The notes under the pieces were generated by a model, which had not been told where the DNA came from, did not search any database, and saw nothing but the letters and a program-made list of their open reading frames with translations. Below are positions 37,631 through 50,740 of a stretch of 64,000 nt of DNA, one piece after another (the first letter of the stretch is position 1; the number at the start of each line of letters is the position of its first letter). The stretch comes from Onchocerca lupi (lineage: Eukaryota; Nematoda; Chromadorea; Rhabditida; Onchocercidae): positions 91,602-155,601 of the forward strand of contig JAOVVO010000116.1 in assembly GCA_028564675.1 (NCBI GenBank), written 5' to 3'. A program made the position numbers and the translations under genes.

Positions 37631-39010
37631 GTGCTTACAAATCGTGAAAAAAGTTACAACACGGCTAATCTTTTGTCATATGTCCAATTAAATATTCCTA
37701 AGCTAACATTTGAGCAAAAAGATATTTGCAGTCAAATAATGCAAAATATCAATAAGGGGGTTGCAGAAATCTTCTTTTTAAATGCGCCAAAAGGAACTGG
37801 TAAAAGCTTCTTAATTAGATTGATTCTGGTAGCAAATCATCCCAGAATAACATAGCCTTAGTTCTTACATCGTCCGGAATAGCTGCGACATTACTACCAG
37901 GAGGAAGAACTGCTCATTCTGCTTTGAAATTGCCATTGAGCATGCAATTCATTGAAACTCCTACATGCAACATTTCTAAAACATCCGGTATGGAAAAAAT
38001 GTTGCAAAAATGCAAACTTATTATTCGGGATGAATGTACAGTGGCGCTGAAAAAATCGGTCGAGGCTCTTGATCGATCATTGCAAGATTTGCGTCGAAAA
38101 ATCAGACCATTTGGGAACGCCTTAATATTGCTTGCAAAAGATTTCAGGCAAACATTACCTGTGATTCCTCGATCGATATTAGCGAACGAAATAAATGCTT
38201 CCTGAAATACTACGTGGCGACACGTTCAGCTGCAAACGATCGATCAGTTGTGATATTCTCATATCAACTGCTGGATATTGAGAACGGAAAGGTGCGGGTT
38301 GATCTGACTTCAGGGCGAATTTCATTGCCTCATAACTTCTGCAGTTTGGTAACGTCAAAAGAAGGGTTAGTATTCAAATCAGTTATAAGAATCACGACTG
38401 GCTGAGTGAACGAGCTATGCTTGCAGCTAAGAAAAGAAATCGACGAACTTAACAATATTATTCAGTTTAACATTCAAAGCGAGGCAGTCATATATAAGTC
38501 CGTCGACATTGTTGTGGAAGCAGATGAAGCGGTTAATTATCCAACAGAATTTTTGAATCCACTTGATCTGCCAGGGATGCCACCACACGTTCTGCAGTTG
38601 AAAATCGGCGTGCCAATTACCATTTCCAAAATATCAATCAGCCAAAACTTTGCAGCCGCACGTGACTTGCAGTAAAAAATTAATGAGCAATATCGTAGAC
38701 GCAGCAATCTTGATAGGACTTTTCAAAGATGAAAATGTCCTTATTTCTCGATTTCTATGATTCCAACGGATATGCCATTTAAGTTTGAGATTGTGATTCC
38801 CAATTCGATCGGCGTTTGCATTCAGCATCAACAAAGTTCAGTGCCAGTCTTTGGAATTGTGCGGTTTAGATGTAGAGACCAACTGCTTCTGACATGGACA
38901 ATTATATGTTGTGTGTTCTAGAGTTGGCAAACCAGATAAGCTCTGTATCTAAACAGAAAATGGAACAATAAGAAATATTGTATATTCACAAGGATTAGGA
39001 AATTAAACAT
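37631..39010 (+). pseudogene. Helitron PIF1-type helicase portion, broken
   Basis: Recognisable PIF1/RecD-like helicase motifs in order: LTFEQKDICSQIM, Walker A region NAPKGTGKSFLI (about 37784-37820), TSSGIAATLLPGGRTAHSA after a frame change, Walker B region KLIIRDECTV, and LLAKDFRQTLPVIPRS ending in a stop near 38205. DLTSGRISLPHNFC and EAVNYPTEFLN follow. The last part is IPTDMPFKFEIVIPNSIGV and QLYVVCSRVGKPDKL near 38905-38950. In living Helitrons this domain unwinds DNA during rolling-circle transfer. Stops and frame breaks occur near 37853, 38205, 38403, 38674, 38893 and 38959. The remains are dead, although several catalytic motifs are still readable. Confidence 0.9.
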
Positions 39011-39589
39011 ATTAGAGCGGGCAAGAACTGGAAGATGTCAAACAGCGCCACGGCAAGTACTGTAAACAAGAAATATTAAAGGTCAAGCGGCGTACATAAT
39101 TTCGAAGGGACAACAAACATGTTTACCACCAAAACACTTCAATTCACAGATAAACAACAAAGATCGACGCAGCAATAGCAATAATTCGGAGCTCCAAGGG
39201 TTTCAGTTTGATAGTTCAGAGCACACACAGTGGCAAACAATTCGACAAAGGAAAGAATAAACCAGTGATCAATTTGCTTGGATGTCCTCCGATAATTGTT
39301 TAATGAACAATGTTTAATAAACAGTTATCAGAGAACATCCAGGTATTGATGAGGAATCACTCTTCATCATCAATAAAACCTTTCTCAACAGCAAAAAACC
39401 TTTCATCTCTGTCACACAAAATACAAAAGCTGACCCAACCGAATCATACATAATAGCAAGAATGAATCTCCAATCTAACCAAATTATATATATGGAATAC
39501 AAAAAAAAGTCAAAGTTTTTTTCCGCAACACCAGAAACATGCGCTTTTTCTTTTTTTCCACTTAACCAGACTGAGTTACAGTAACGCGT

Positions 39590-40110
39590 GTATAAAAACA
39601 TGCTGCATTCGAATGCAACGTTGTGTCAAAATTTTAAAGCAATAAGTAAGAACTTTTTGATATCTAAGATTTTGAATTAATATAGATAAGGCGCGTGTTT
39701 AACAAAATATCGGAGGCTCAAGATTTTGAACAAACGTTGATGTTTTTATTTATATAGACCATCTGGAGCCGGACATACGAAGCCTAATCTGCCCCTATAG
39801 ATTAGTTGGATCGACCACGCTTCGCATGGCTGGATCCAACTAGTTTATATAAATAAAGATGTAAATGTTCGTTTTTATTTGCACACAAAGTTTCAAGTAT
39901 TTTACTGACTGATTTGAAGTTTTAATGCACAGTTGCATTCAGACAGGCGCATGTTTCTGTATAGATATTCCTTTCTTTTTACCTATCAAATCTTTGTTCA
40001 TTCTGTTCATTTTTTGTTCATTTCTACACAACATTTCAAGTTCTTCACCGACTGAATTGAAATTTTGATTAAACGTTGCATTTGAATAGGCGTGTTTTCA
40101 AGAACTCTCG
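39590..40110. repeat. right-side copies of the Helitron-flanking repeat family
   Basis: The repeat module seen left of the Helitron recurs here, inverted near 39595-39640 (CGAATGCAACGTTGTGTCAA) and direct near 39890-39970 and 40025-40095 (TGAAATTTTGATTAAACGTT). A further pair, containing AAGATTTTGAACAAA then TTTTTATTTAT.TAGAC, occurs at 39721-39759 and 40120-40163. The sharing on both sides suggests these are part of the element or of nested insertions of one family. Confidence 0.65.
39731..39871. repeat. nested inverted repeats, possible Helitron terminal structure
   Basis: Outer arms 39731-39759 and 39843-39871 pair over about 22 of 29 positions. Inside are a perfect 7-bp stem (CTAATCT at 39784-39790 with AGATTAG at 39799-39805) and a strong hairpin of AGTTGGATC against GATCCAACT (about 39804-39842). 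CTAG followed by T comes directly after. Helitrons commonly carry a hairpin near the 3' end followed by CTRR with insertion before T. The fit is suggestive, but here the hairpin touches the CTAG instead of lying some ten bases inside. Confidence 0.6.
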
Positions 40111-42700
40111 GACATTTAAGATTTTGAACAAATGAATAGTTACATTTTTATTTATGTAGACTAGTGGAAACTGGCACGCGAAGAGTAGCCGGTCTAGCTT
40201 GTATTGCATAAAAACAATGAATGCTAGAATGTTTTGATTGGAAATATTTGGAAATTTTCTCGTGCGTCATTTGACGAGTATTCAGCACATTGTTGACTTT
40301 ATATAAGATTGATTCACTTATTCATTGCGATGAATGGTTTCGATTATATTTATGTTTGCACAATCATTCATCTTAAGCGCATTCAGAAAGCTAAATGTTC
40401 AAATAACAAAATTCTTCTCAAAAGTTTAAATGAAAATCAATTGCAATCAAATAAATTCCAGATGCTTAACGCGTAACTAACTCTTGATTTCTCTTCAATA
40501 TCTTGAAATAATTTAACTGACTTCTCTCGAATTTTATTTTGATTCGGGAAATTTGCAAAAATTACGAAAACATATATCGCTCAAATGTTTTGTTTTGAGT
40601 GATAGGATTGAATCATATTTTCTAGTTAAAAATAAATCAAAATGCAAATGCGACAAAACGTTTACATTGAACATGTCTTATTTAACAAATTAATGATTCA
40701 AGATCCTCAGTAAGTTGTTTCAAGGATATCAAAGTTTCACATTTTATGTAATCTGAAGCATCCTAAACCGACAAAAAAGAACACCATGAAGAATCCTGTA
40801 CACATCACCGGGACTTTTGAAACACATAATTATTTCAAATCATGTATAATATTTTATAGTACATACATAGTGACAAACACGCACACAGAGATACAGCGCT
40901 ATTCGTAATGCTAAACGTAGAACAAATGAAAATATTCCGAAATAGAAAAAAGGCTGCCTGATTTTTTTTTTTTTTTCAAGACCACAAAATTAAACACACT
41001 GAAAAAAACAAACAGAAAAAAACAAATCTCTTCATCCAGTGATTGAGATTTCGAGACCGCTTTTATTCAGACATCCCCTCTTACCTCTGACCTTCGAATT
41101 TCTACCAGTAATTTGTTATAAGAGTTCAGATACTGGATAAATAGCTATACGGAAGGCCATGTAAAATTTACTACCAAAAGGATTCGGGAAAAAGCCAAGC
41201 GAAGAAGTATCAAAAATTAATTTAAATCCGAAATAGCATATCTGAGAGACCCTCTGCTCAATTATACATTTTGATCCGTGAAATCAATCATATATAATTT
41301 TTTCAGATAAAATGTAAGAAATAGTAAGGATCTCTGAAAAGCAAATAAAGATGGTACAAGGCTGAAATATACAAAGAAAGAGTAGAGAAGAAAAAAACTA
41401 GCGAATCTAATCAAACAGTAAAAAAGATCCTTTTCTCCAATCCTGCCAACTGTGATTTGCTGAAAAGCTGGCAAGATTGTTTAAATCAATTGGAGGCGTG
41501 AAATAAACCTGGTTGGAACCCAGAACTCCGATTTCTCAATATCAATGATTTCAGCACCACTTATGAAACCGAAACAAACAATTTAATGAGAGGAGTTTCC
41601 TCTGAACTTTACTGTAGATTAATAAATGCTTATACGAGCCCAGATTTCAGATCGTATTCATTAGGAAACTATCAGATTTACCTGGAAACTGTTTTAATTT
41701 AGCTTCAGTAGTCCTTGAGTTTACAGAAAGATTCCTAAATAGGCGGTTTTTATACTGTCAAAAAACTCATCGAATCCAAAAAGTGACAAAAAATTTAAAG
41801 GTATACTACAAATTTTCCCTGAGTTGACAAAAATCTGCATCCAACTTATGTAACACATTTGTTATATGAAAAAACAGGAAAGAAACAGAACGAATTAAAA
41901 TATTTCCACCGGTTAACCAAAAGAAGTAAAAGAAAAAATACATAGCTCTACTATACATGAGGCAGCAAAAATATATCACTTTAAAGAAGTATCGTCTTGC
42001 AGATAAATAGAAAAATAAGAACAAGGAAGCCTTAAAAAAATTCCAGTTAATTCGAAAAAATTTCGTAGATCGGAAATTTTTTCAAATAATTACTCCGGTA
42101 TATAGCGGTGCAACTACCGGATGCATTAAATATGATTTTTTACGAGAGACGATCGTAACAAGGTTAAAAATTCAGTTAAATAGCTTCGAAGAGTAACAAA
42201 AATAAAAGAGAGAGGAAAATTATGTGTATGATGAATATGAAATACCGGGAGCATACCACATTCAAACGATACACAAATAATAAAAACAAAAAAAGAAACC
42301 GAAAAATTCTCTCTTGAAACGAATACGAACCGGATAATTTTCACCAATAAGATTTAAAAAAACAACTATAGAAATATTATAGAAATAACACTGAAGAAAA
42401 AATCTATATATAAATGACTGTATGTAACCGATGTAAGGCCATATATAAAATCTATTAAAAATAGATTTGAACTGCGAATAGGCTAATAGATATGAAATTT
42501 TTAAATAAAATGTGAAATTTATATGCAGTTTATACAAAAAGAACTAGCTATTATTGATTTTATAGTACGATTAATTATAAAAAATGAACTGAATTTTACA
42601 CACTACTACAAAGTCAACAATAACTATGCCTTTTAATTAATTCAATTCATTTGCAGCTCATTCGCAGGTAAAGGTTAGAAAAATATATATATTTTATTAA
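40111..42700. other. AT-rich region, no supported gene
   Basis: Open frames on the minus strand (41262-41474, 41806-42024, 42126-42537, 42701-43021) are hydrophobic and Phe-rich, as expected from T-rich complements, and lack splice or domain support. Part of this stretch could be the 3' UTR of the minus-strand BCL11-like gene. A TA-rich run lies at about 42688-42740. Confidence 0.4.
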
Positions 42701-42909
42701 TTATATATAAATAAATATATATATATATGTATAGATAGATATAGAATAAATTGTACTAAGGTGAAGAGGCAGCACTGGAAGTACTGTGGATGGAAAAGTT
42801 TTGCAAGACAGTAAGCAATTCAGGAGGTAAATGTTCTCCTGCAGGAAACCAAGAAAAGAGAGATTATTATTTAAATTGATTGTTTCTTCATGAGTGCAAA
42901 TAATAAGTG

Positions 42910-43053
42910 ATATCATGACGATAATGCGGCAGTCTCCTGAAAAAATAAATAATTCACGAAAAATCAAAGCTATTTTTTGCAAAATCGCAATCAATAAAAA
43001 CAACCGAAGCACCTGCTGCAACTGTACTCCCCGAGATAATTGAGCATATGAAT
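42910..43053 (-). other. candidate C-terminal exons of the BCL11-like gene, phase unresolved
   Basis: Two acceptor-bounded minus-strand segments look coding: 43013-43053, readable as SYAQLSRGVQLQQ, and a segment beginning at 42936, readable as ETAALSS and stop. A third, after CCTGCAG near 42850, reads EHLPPELLTVLQNFSIH and stop. Their phases do not all fit the donor chosen at 43539, so the true end of the gene is not settled here. Confidence 0.35.
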
Positions 43054-43538
43054 CTTCAGGTATGAAGAAGAAAATTGAAGATGTTCATGCACAATCCAAT
43101 ACTTTCTATAATTTAGTTAAACTTCCTACTTTTATTATTTTTTTGCTAACTTCTTTACTTAATAATAAACAAAACTACTATGGGTAACTCGCACTGTCTA
43201 TTAGACCATACACTGAATAGCAGCAGCAAGTTTAAAGTAATAAAACATAAGCTAAACATAAGTTTAAATCTTTTTCACGCAATACTTCAATCTTTTCCAG
43301 CGTTATTATTCCTATCAAACAGTGATGTCTCCATCTACAAAATGGGCTTATTCACTTTCTATGGAACTTATGGCTTCCGAAATTTTCGAATATAATTGAT
43401 TTTATTTAAATAATTGAAAATCATATCTTCCTCAATATGACTTAAAAATTTCAAAAACCAAAGTAAAAAAGAAAAAGAATTATTATTTAGGGCACAGTCC
43501 AATGCTATCGTTACTTCATGTAAGAAGTTTTTCAGTAC

Positions 43539-46500
43539 CTTTTTTAGAAGAGTTTTTTGCATATCAGGAAATGATTCACACTCTTCAACTAGCATTTCCT
43601 CGTCTTCACCCTTTCCAGTAGCATCACCTGTACCTTTACTCTCTTCTGCTCCAGTTGGAAGTATCACGCCATTAGTACTAGCACGATGTCCATCATCAGA
43701 ACCAATACCAGCACCACTTGTTGGTGTTGGAACTGGAGTTGAATTTTGATTCACGTTCATTGCCTGAAAATACGAAAGATGAAAAAAAAAAGACTGAAAA
43801 AAACTGCGCTATTACTATATCTTTATCATTTTTTTTCTGGAAAAGACAAAGTAATCATTAAATTCAGAATCGTTTCCAGAATCAAACTTAAAATGCAAAA
43901 CTTCAATGACCTCTATTACTGTAAAAACCATAAAGTTCACTTTCCACAGCTCTAATGTAAATAGTCATCAGACCTGTAACCAGTTGAGGACGATTTTATT
44001 GCTTTGAGTGATATTCGCCGGTAATTGTGATCCATTTAAGGATACACTGGAAAATGCAAGAAGTGATGTCGCATCAGCAAGTGTTGATGCTGCTGTAGCG
44101 GCCATTTTGCTTGGATTGTCTATTGCTGCAATTTTTATTCTTAATAAAATGAATTTTAACATGGACAAAGATAAGACTTATGCGATGATCCCATTGTTAC
44201 CGAAATAAGGTCTAACTCTATGATAATCATGCTGATCGATGGAACTGATCTAACAGCATTAAAATAAATCTCATACAGATGATATTAGAATGAATAAAAA
44301 TGTGCAATAAGAAAACTAGGATGTTATCGCTATAAATAAATGAAACAAACTCTTTGCTTCGGCAGGAGAAAACTGTTGATTATTCTCACGATTCTGATTA
44401 TTTGCAACAACACATTTTCGCATATGCTTCTCAAGTGTCGAATGCACCGAAAACGGCATCTGACAAATGTTGCAGTGATAAGTTTCCTGCAGAAAACTTA
44501 CATTTTATGGCTATGAGATTCCTTTTCGATAAAAAGACATAAAAGAAATTAACGTTCTGTTTTTTAAAAATTTTAAGTCACTCAATAAAGTTTCATTGAA
44601 ACCAAAAAAATCCTTGAAAAGTTTATTACTTAAGAAAGTAATACAATCGTATATATATAAGACACGAAAGAACAATGCAATTTTCAAATAGCTAAATAGC
44701 AATAAGCAGATACCAGATTCGCCAGAATTATTCTCAATTCATGTCGAAATTAATAAACTAATTATAACCTTTCCCTGTTGGCCATGAGTTCGCATATGTC
44801 GAGTTAATTTACTGCTTTGTGCACAAGCATACGAACACAGCCGACATTTGTATGGTTTTTCTCCAGTATGACTTCGTAAATGGACAATCAGATTAGAACG
44901 ATTAGTGAAAACCTTAAAAAAAACATAAAAATGTTTATCAATAAAAATACTTATCAATCAAGTCTAACGAATTTAGATTGAGCCAGAAGATATTTAAAAT
45001 GGCAAATCACTGCAACATTCGTATCTTAGAAGGGAAGAAATTCAACTAGATTCATAAAAAAAAAAAAAAAAAAAAAGAAAAAATAGTAAATGAAGTCAGT
45101 ACATCCTTCTCCTACCAACCTCATGTCTTCTTATGATGACTAGAGATCAAGGTTTTTTAAATGCTCTGTTGTAATAACAGTCATAGACCAAAAGCACGAA
45201 TTTAGAACATGATATGGCTTAATGCATGAAGCTAAATCTTAGTTTTCGAGTCAAAAGCAATTCATTTTTTTTTAAATATTATTAGTAAATGTGAATTAAT
45301 TCAATTTTTTAAAATAATTCGAAAGTTCGCGAACTTTGCAGCAAAATGTGCAGCGATCCTTTTTAGCATTTGTATCACGACGTGCTGCTGGCTCAGCGAA
45401 TGCTAAATCATCGCCATCTACAACATTTAGCATAGTCGATTTTGTATCCTCATTACTGGAACGAAAAAGAAATTAACTATCATATGGTAATGAAGTCGGA
45501 TCGTAGAAAATAAAAAAAAAAAAAAAGGAAGAAGGAAAATATATTTCCTTTATTACTGCATCATTCTGCAAAGTATTTTCACCACTTTTACTCAAAAATG
45601 AAGGACTTTTCCGACATGTTAACTTCCTAATCATATCCTGCTCTCTTTCTTCACTGCTTCCTGCATTAGAACAAAAATTATTCATACAAAATTCACGAAT
45701 AATCCCTGTTCTAATATTTCACATATGGCAACTTTAAATTCCCGAATATTTCATCTTTCAAATTTAAAAAACGATTTTGTGGCATAAAGGTTTAAAAAAG
45801 TCAGAAAATCACTATCGAATAAAGATTTAAATATGTTTATAGATTTTTCATGCAAAGAAAATTTATATTTACAAACCTTTCATCATCAAGCCTTAACAGT
45901 TTACTGTGCAATGGAGCTCCAGATGGTGTTGCTGGTGACAGCGTTTCGGAACCGTTATTTGACGATCGCTGCCTTTTGCTTCCAAATGCCCCTAAACCAT
46001 TCCAATGTCCTTGCTTGACACCTGGACTAGACAGCTGATCTTGTGTTGTAGTATCGGACCTAGCAAAACCAGCTAATCCTAGTGATTGTGTTGCTGAATT
46101 TGGTGCCACAGGTGACGGTTCTTCAGGGCTGCTGTAAGATAAGTAATTGAAAATTTAATATTAATGTTTGATAGTAAGAAATGAACTGCGCAAAAAAATT
46201 TCACTCAAAGATAAATAAGACTAAAAGGATACAAGACTGTTCACGATCAGCATAAGTTGCACCGTCTTAGTTAACCATAAAATAACTTTCAAATCACAGA
46301 TTTCGATGAAGAAAGAACCTTGTGATTTTAGTGATTGCATTAAAAGCGCTCCCATTATTATTTCTGGGTGTAACCGATGGACTTCCAGCACCAAGCAAAT
46401 AAGATGCAGCATTATTCAACGAGAATTGTGCATAATATTCCTGCATCAAGGCCAGCATATTTGGTATATTCGGTTGCATCCATAAATTCTGAAAACAAAT

Positions 46501-49500
46501 TAAATTCAAAAGAAAGAAGCAATCAATAGGCACCGTAACAAATAGCTTGAAATAAAAATATGAATTTAAAATTTTTTAAAGTCCTGGTTATGTTTTTTTT
46601 ACAACATTATAATATTCAAAGATATCTCCTTTTCGTATGACTTTCTATTCTTTTTTTTTTTCTTTTACAAGACATATTTTTTACTTCCGGTTCCAGTTTT
46701 CCTTTCCGATAGAATTATTTCCTCTTATTCTTCGGAAATATAAATATAAACATCCTTAATTACTACTAATTATTCGTCTAGAAAACAACAATTCAACCTG
46801 CAAGGAAGGATGCTGTTGTTGTTGATGTTGTTGTTGCTGTTGTTGCTGTTGCTGTTGTTGTTGTTGTTGTTGTAAAGCAACTGCAGCCAATGTAGCGGCG
46901 GTAAGTGAATTGGAAACACTACTGAGAGCTGAAGCAGGAAGAAATGGTGCAGCTGAAGTAGTCGCGGATGCGATACCATTATTGGAATGCTCTTCATCGG
47001 TATTCTCCGACTGTTGTGTTCTGGAACAGTTAACTTGTTAACAACTACTTATATTAAACATTTAGTTTACATCGTTTGTCTTAGGGCATTATCATCACTA
47101 AATAATTATGAATTAGAAATTTGAATTTTGATACCTTTTAATACCGATAGCTTTTAGATGTTCGTTAGTTTTAGACGATATTGCGATTGGACTTACTACA
47201 TGGCGTAAATCGGTCAGCGGTTCTCCTAAAAACAAAACATATTCTTTTGTATTTTGAGCAAGTTACTATCATGCATATTTGCATATTACCATGCATCCAA
47301 TATAAAAAAAGAGATCAGATTTCGAAGGTACTATAATAAAAAATCACTACGTTGTCAGGTATGTTCCGATCATTCTTTCTTCTCATATTCATGATAACAA
47401 GTATGGCACTCTATAGCGAATGAGCGAATAAAAAATTGAACTTATTCAAGATAAATTTTGAAAAAATTCTCATTGCCAAAGCGTACCTGCTTTTTCAGCG
47501 ATCTCTTTTAGTCGTTCGGAGCAAAATGCATTCAAACTGAAGCCACCTTTACCTGAATCCTTATACTAATGACATTATGTAGATGATTTTTTTTTTTAAG
47601 GTTTTTAACTAAAAATTTTAGATCTTTCTGTTGTCTTTGGCTATTTTATAATGCTTTTTTTTTTTCGATTCCATTCCATTCTTTTGAATTTTCTAGGATA
47701 TTTAGAAGTAATCATCCTCTTATTCAATTTAAATCTTAAAAATCTGAAAAAAAATTTTCAATACAAACCGTTTAGTTTGTTTTTCGTAGTGGAAGCAGTG
47801 AACGGACTTGCGAATGTAAGAGATGGTGGAGGCATTGATGTTTTCGGCGCTAATAACGACGATGATGATGATGATGATGATGATGATAACGATGAGGTAA
47901 TTACCGTCGATTTTGGTAGTCCTGTACGAGACATACATGGCATCTCTTCCTGAAGATAACATTTGTGAACATAATACTAAAATGAAATCACTAAGTAATG
48001 TTTACAGTTAAGAAACAAAGAAAAAACTGTAAAAACTGAGAGAATAAATTGAAAAATTCAATTTGAATAGCAATAAATACATGAATCCATGAGAATTATG
48101 AAAATATTATCGTGAATTTGCAGAGCCTATCAATGAAATCCAGATTTTAAGAAACAAACTTCTGAGAGATAAAATTACAATGCAGTGATACATAAGAGCA
48201 TAATGCACATGACTATTCGCTTGCAATCTGTGCTTAATTTATTTTATAGCACTATCATAATCCATAAAAACCTGATATCTGATATACTTGTTCTAAAGAA
48301 AAAAAAAAAAAAAAAGAATGAAAAAGTTAATTAACCTCACAAATACGCAGACCATGAGCGATGAAGACATGTTTCAACAAGCTCCAGACATCACTGCATA
48401 CATGTTTACAAGAGTGACAGGTTAACGATCCTCCTCCTCCAATCAATGATACATTACTTTGCTTTGTATCTGAAAATGATTTATATTAATTTCCAAAATG
48501 TTTATCATTATAATGTACACAGAATTGTCAAATTCAAGTTCCCCAGTGATTATTCGAAGACATAATACAAATTTCCTGAAAAATAATTATCTTTATATCT
48601 TATTAGCAAATTATGATCTTATCAGCAATCACAACAGTGATAATCTATTCATAGTGTTTCTATAACTATAAATATAAATAACAAGACAATTTTCCTTCAT
48701 ATCTATCAATATCAATTTTCGTTTATTCATTTTTTGACCTTTTAAAAATGTACTTTGCTCAATAATAATATACACATACCACTTAAAAATACCTGTCTTA
48801 TAACAATCAGTACTGAAGACGGCTAGCAAAACAACAACTTTCTATTTCCTAGTGCAACTATTCTATATATTATTCTGCTAGAAAAAAAAATTTTTTTTTT
48901 TTTGAATAATTTACTGCAAGGAAGATTTGAAGTAATCAAATTTATAAAAGCTACAAATTAGACAATTTTCTTGCCAATATGATAATATGAAAATTGAGCG
49001 ATTTAAAATGTAGTGAAGCACATAAATGAAATAATTATATTCACTACTGATTTATTCTTCCTAGATAAACTTTGCAAGGTGAGGAAAAGAACTAAAATTT
49101 TTTTAAAATTTAGAATATTATCCATTTTATTGTCCATCTTTTCGAAATACTGTTTCATCCCAAATCTCAATGGCATCAAGAGTGAAAAGCGACTAAATTA
49201 TCATTACTTTAGTGGTAGCTTTACAGCTAGCTACTATTAAAATAACTTATCCAGCATTTCGTGGAAATCTTCATCTTAGCTCTACTATACATCAAATATA
49301 TCATACTCAATTTCGAAAAAGCGAAAATTCATTAATATCTATACGAAAGAGTAATGTTTTGCATCCCTTCACCTTTTTGTACAACGAGCGAGTATTCGAA
49401 TACGAAAGTAATTGAATTATTATACTAAAATTCTAATTTTCAACAGAAACATATACAAACAAACATTTACACCTATACAGCCAGTTTCAACAGGTATATG

Positions 49501-50689
49501 CAGTGCTTTTATATGTCAAATTTATATCTTATATTATTCAACTTTTTAAGCTTCTTTTCTCATCCTTCCATACTTTTCATTCTCTTCTTGCTAACTTGTT
49601 TTGAATGCTTATTAAGTTGACAGGAAGATGGAAAAGTAGATGATCATCAAACAATCCCAGTTAATCATCTGAAGGAAAAAACAAATTTCATAACCGTTTC
49701 AATGGAAAAAAGGAAAAAACAAATTTCATAATCGTTTCAATGGAAAAAAAAAAATCAATTTTTATCAAGCAAATAAAACAATTGTTTTTTCAGATTATTT
49801 TTAATCGATGAATCATAGTAAGCTTTAAAAAACCTGCAGAGAAAAACAATTGCTATATTGTCATAAAATTATAAATCAGTATTACTATCCCTAAGTATTA
49901 TCTTTCTGAAGGCAACTAACAATTTTATTCGATTCTATCCTTTCGTTTTCCAGTGTTTATAACAAAAAAAGAAAAAAATAAAAAGCTTTTTCGGGAACAA
50001 ATAACCAAACTTCCCAACAGTTTTAGAATTTGGAACACAGGAAAAGGGTAAAGAATGTTATGAGTAACTATGAATGACAAAAATATATTTACTCAATATT
50101 CTCAGTTCGTTTATCATAAATTGAAAAAAAAAAATAGAAAAGTATAAGCATGAATTATTTTGAAATCTATCGAAATAAATGCGCACAAAGGTGAAAAACC
50201 TTTGCAAACAATCCTAAGATATTTTAAAATGAAGATGATAGAGTTAAATATTTAGGATACAGTTATAAATATTGTTAACTCCCATAACATTTCATAATTT
50301 TTTCTACCAACAGATTCCATCGCAAAATAATCGATAACTTTTTTAATCAAAAAATTCCAATTTTCGTCTTATTATATTCATTTAATCTTTGTACGTTTTT
50401 TGTGAACGTAATTAGGAATATAACTGGTCTGCACGGCAAATGGAATGGAATCGTCGTTAATTGTGCAATATCCGGTCCTTTCAATGATAAAATTTTGGAT
50501 GCTGTGATCATTATGATAGAATGGCAAGCAAAACTTGTTTTCGTGATGATAGCCAATCACATATCCCATTCATCTTCTTTATTTCTACATGTTATTGAAC
50601 GAAAAAAAAAAAAAAAAAAGTGTACCAAAAGAATTAAAATAGCCGAAAAGTTTTCAGTCAGTTGTTTCAGTATCAAAATATTCCAAAAA

Positions 50690-50740
<51 letters not shown>

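Larger units (their letters stand above)
35590..39110 (+). mobile_element. degenerate Helitron (rolling-circle transposon) coding core
   Basis: The region encodes, in order and on one strand, all main parts of a Helitron RepHel protein: an Arg-rich leader, a CPYC zinc-finger-like segment, the HUH replication-initiator region, the Helitron-like domain and a PIF1-family DNA helicase to its final motif. Multiple in-frame stops, frame changes, one internal deletion and one short tandem duplication show it is inactive. Exact termini (5' TC, 3' CTRR) were not fixed. CTAG at 39840-39843 beside a strong hairpin is one possible 3' end. Confidence 0.88.

Noticed and set aside
39760..39842. tRNA-like or ribozyme gene in the hairpin cluster
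   Set aside because: The stems do not form a cloverleaf with a T-loop motif, and no conserved ribozyme core was seen; a transposon end fits better.
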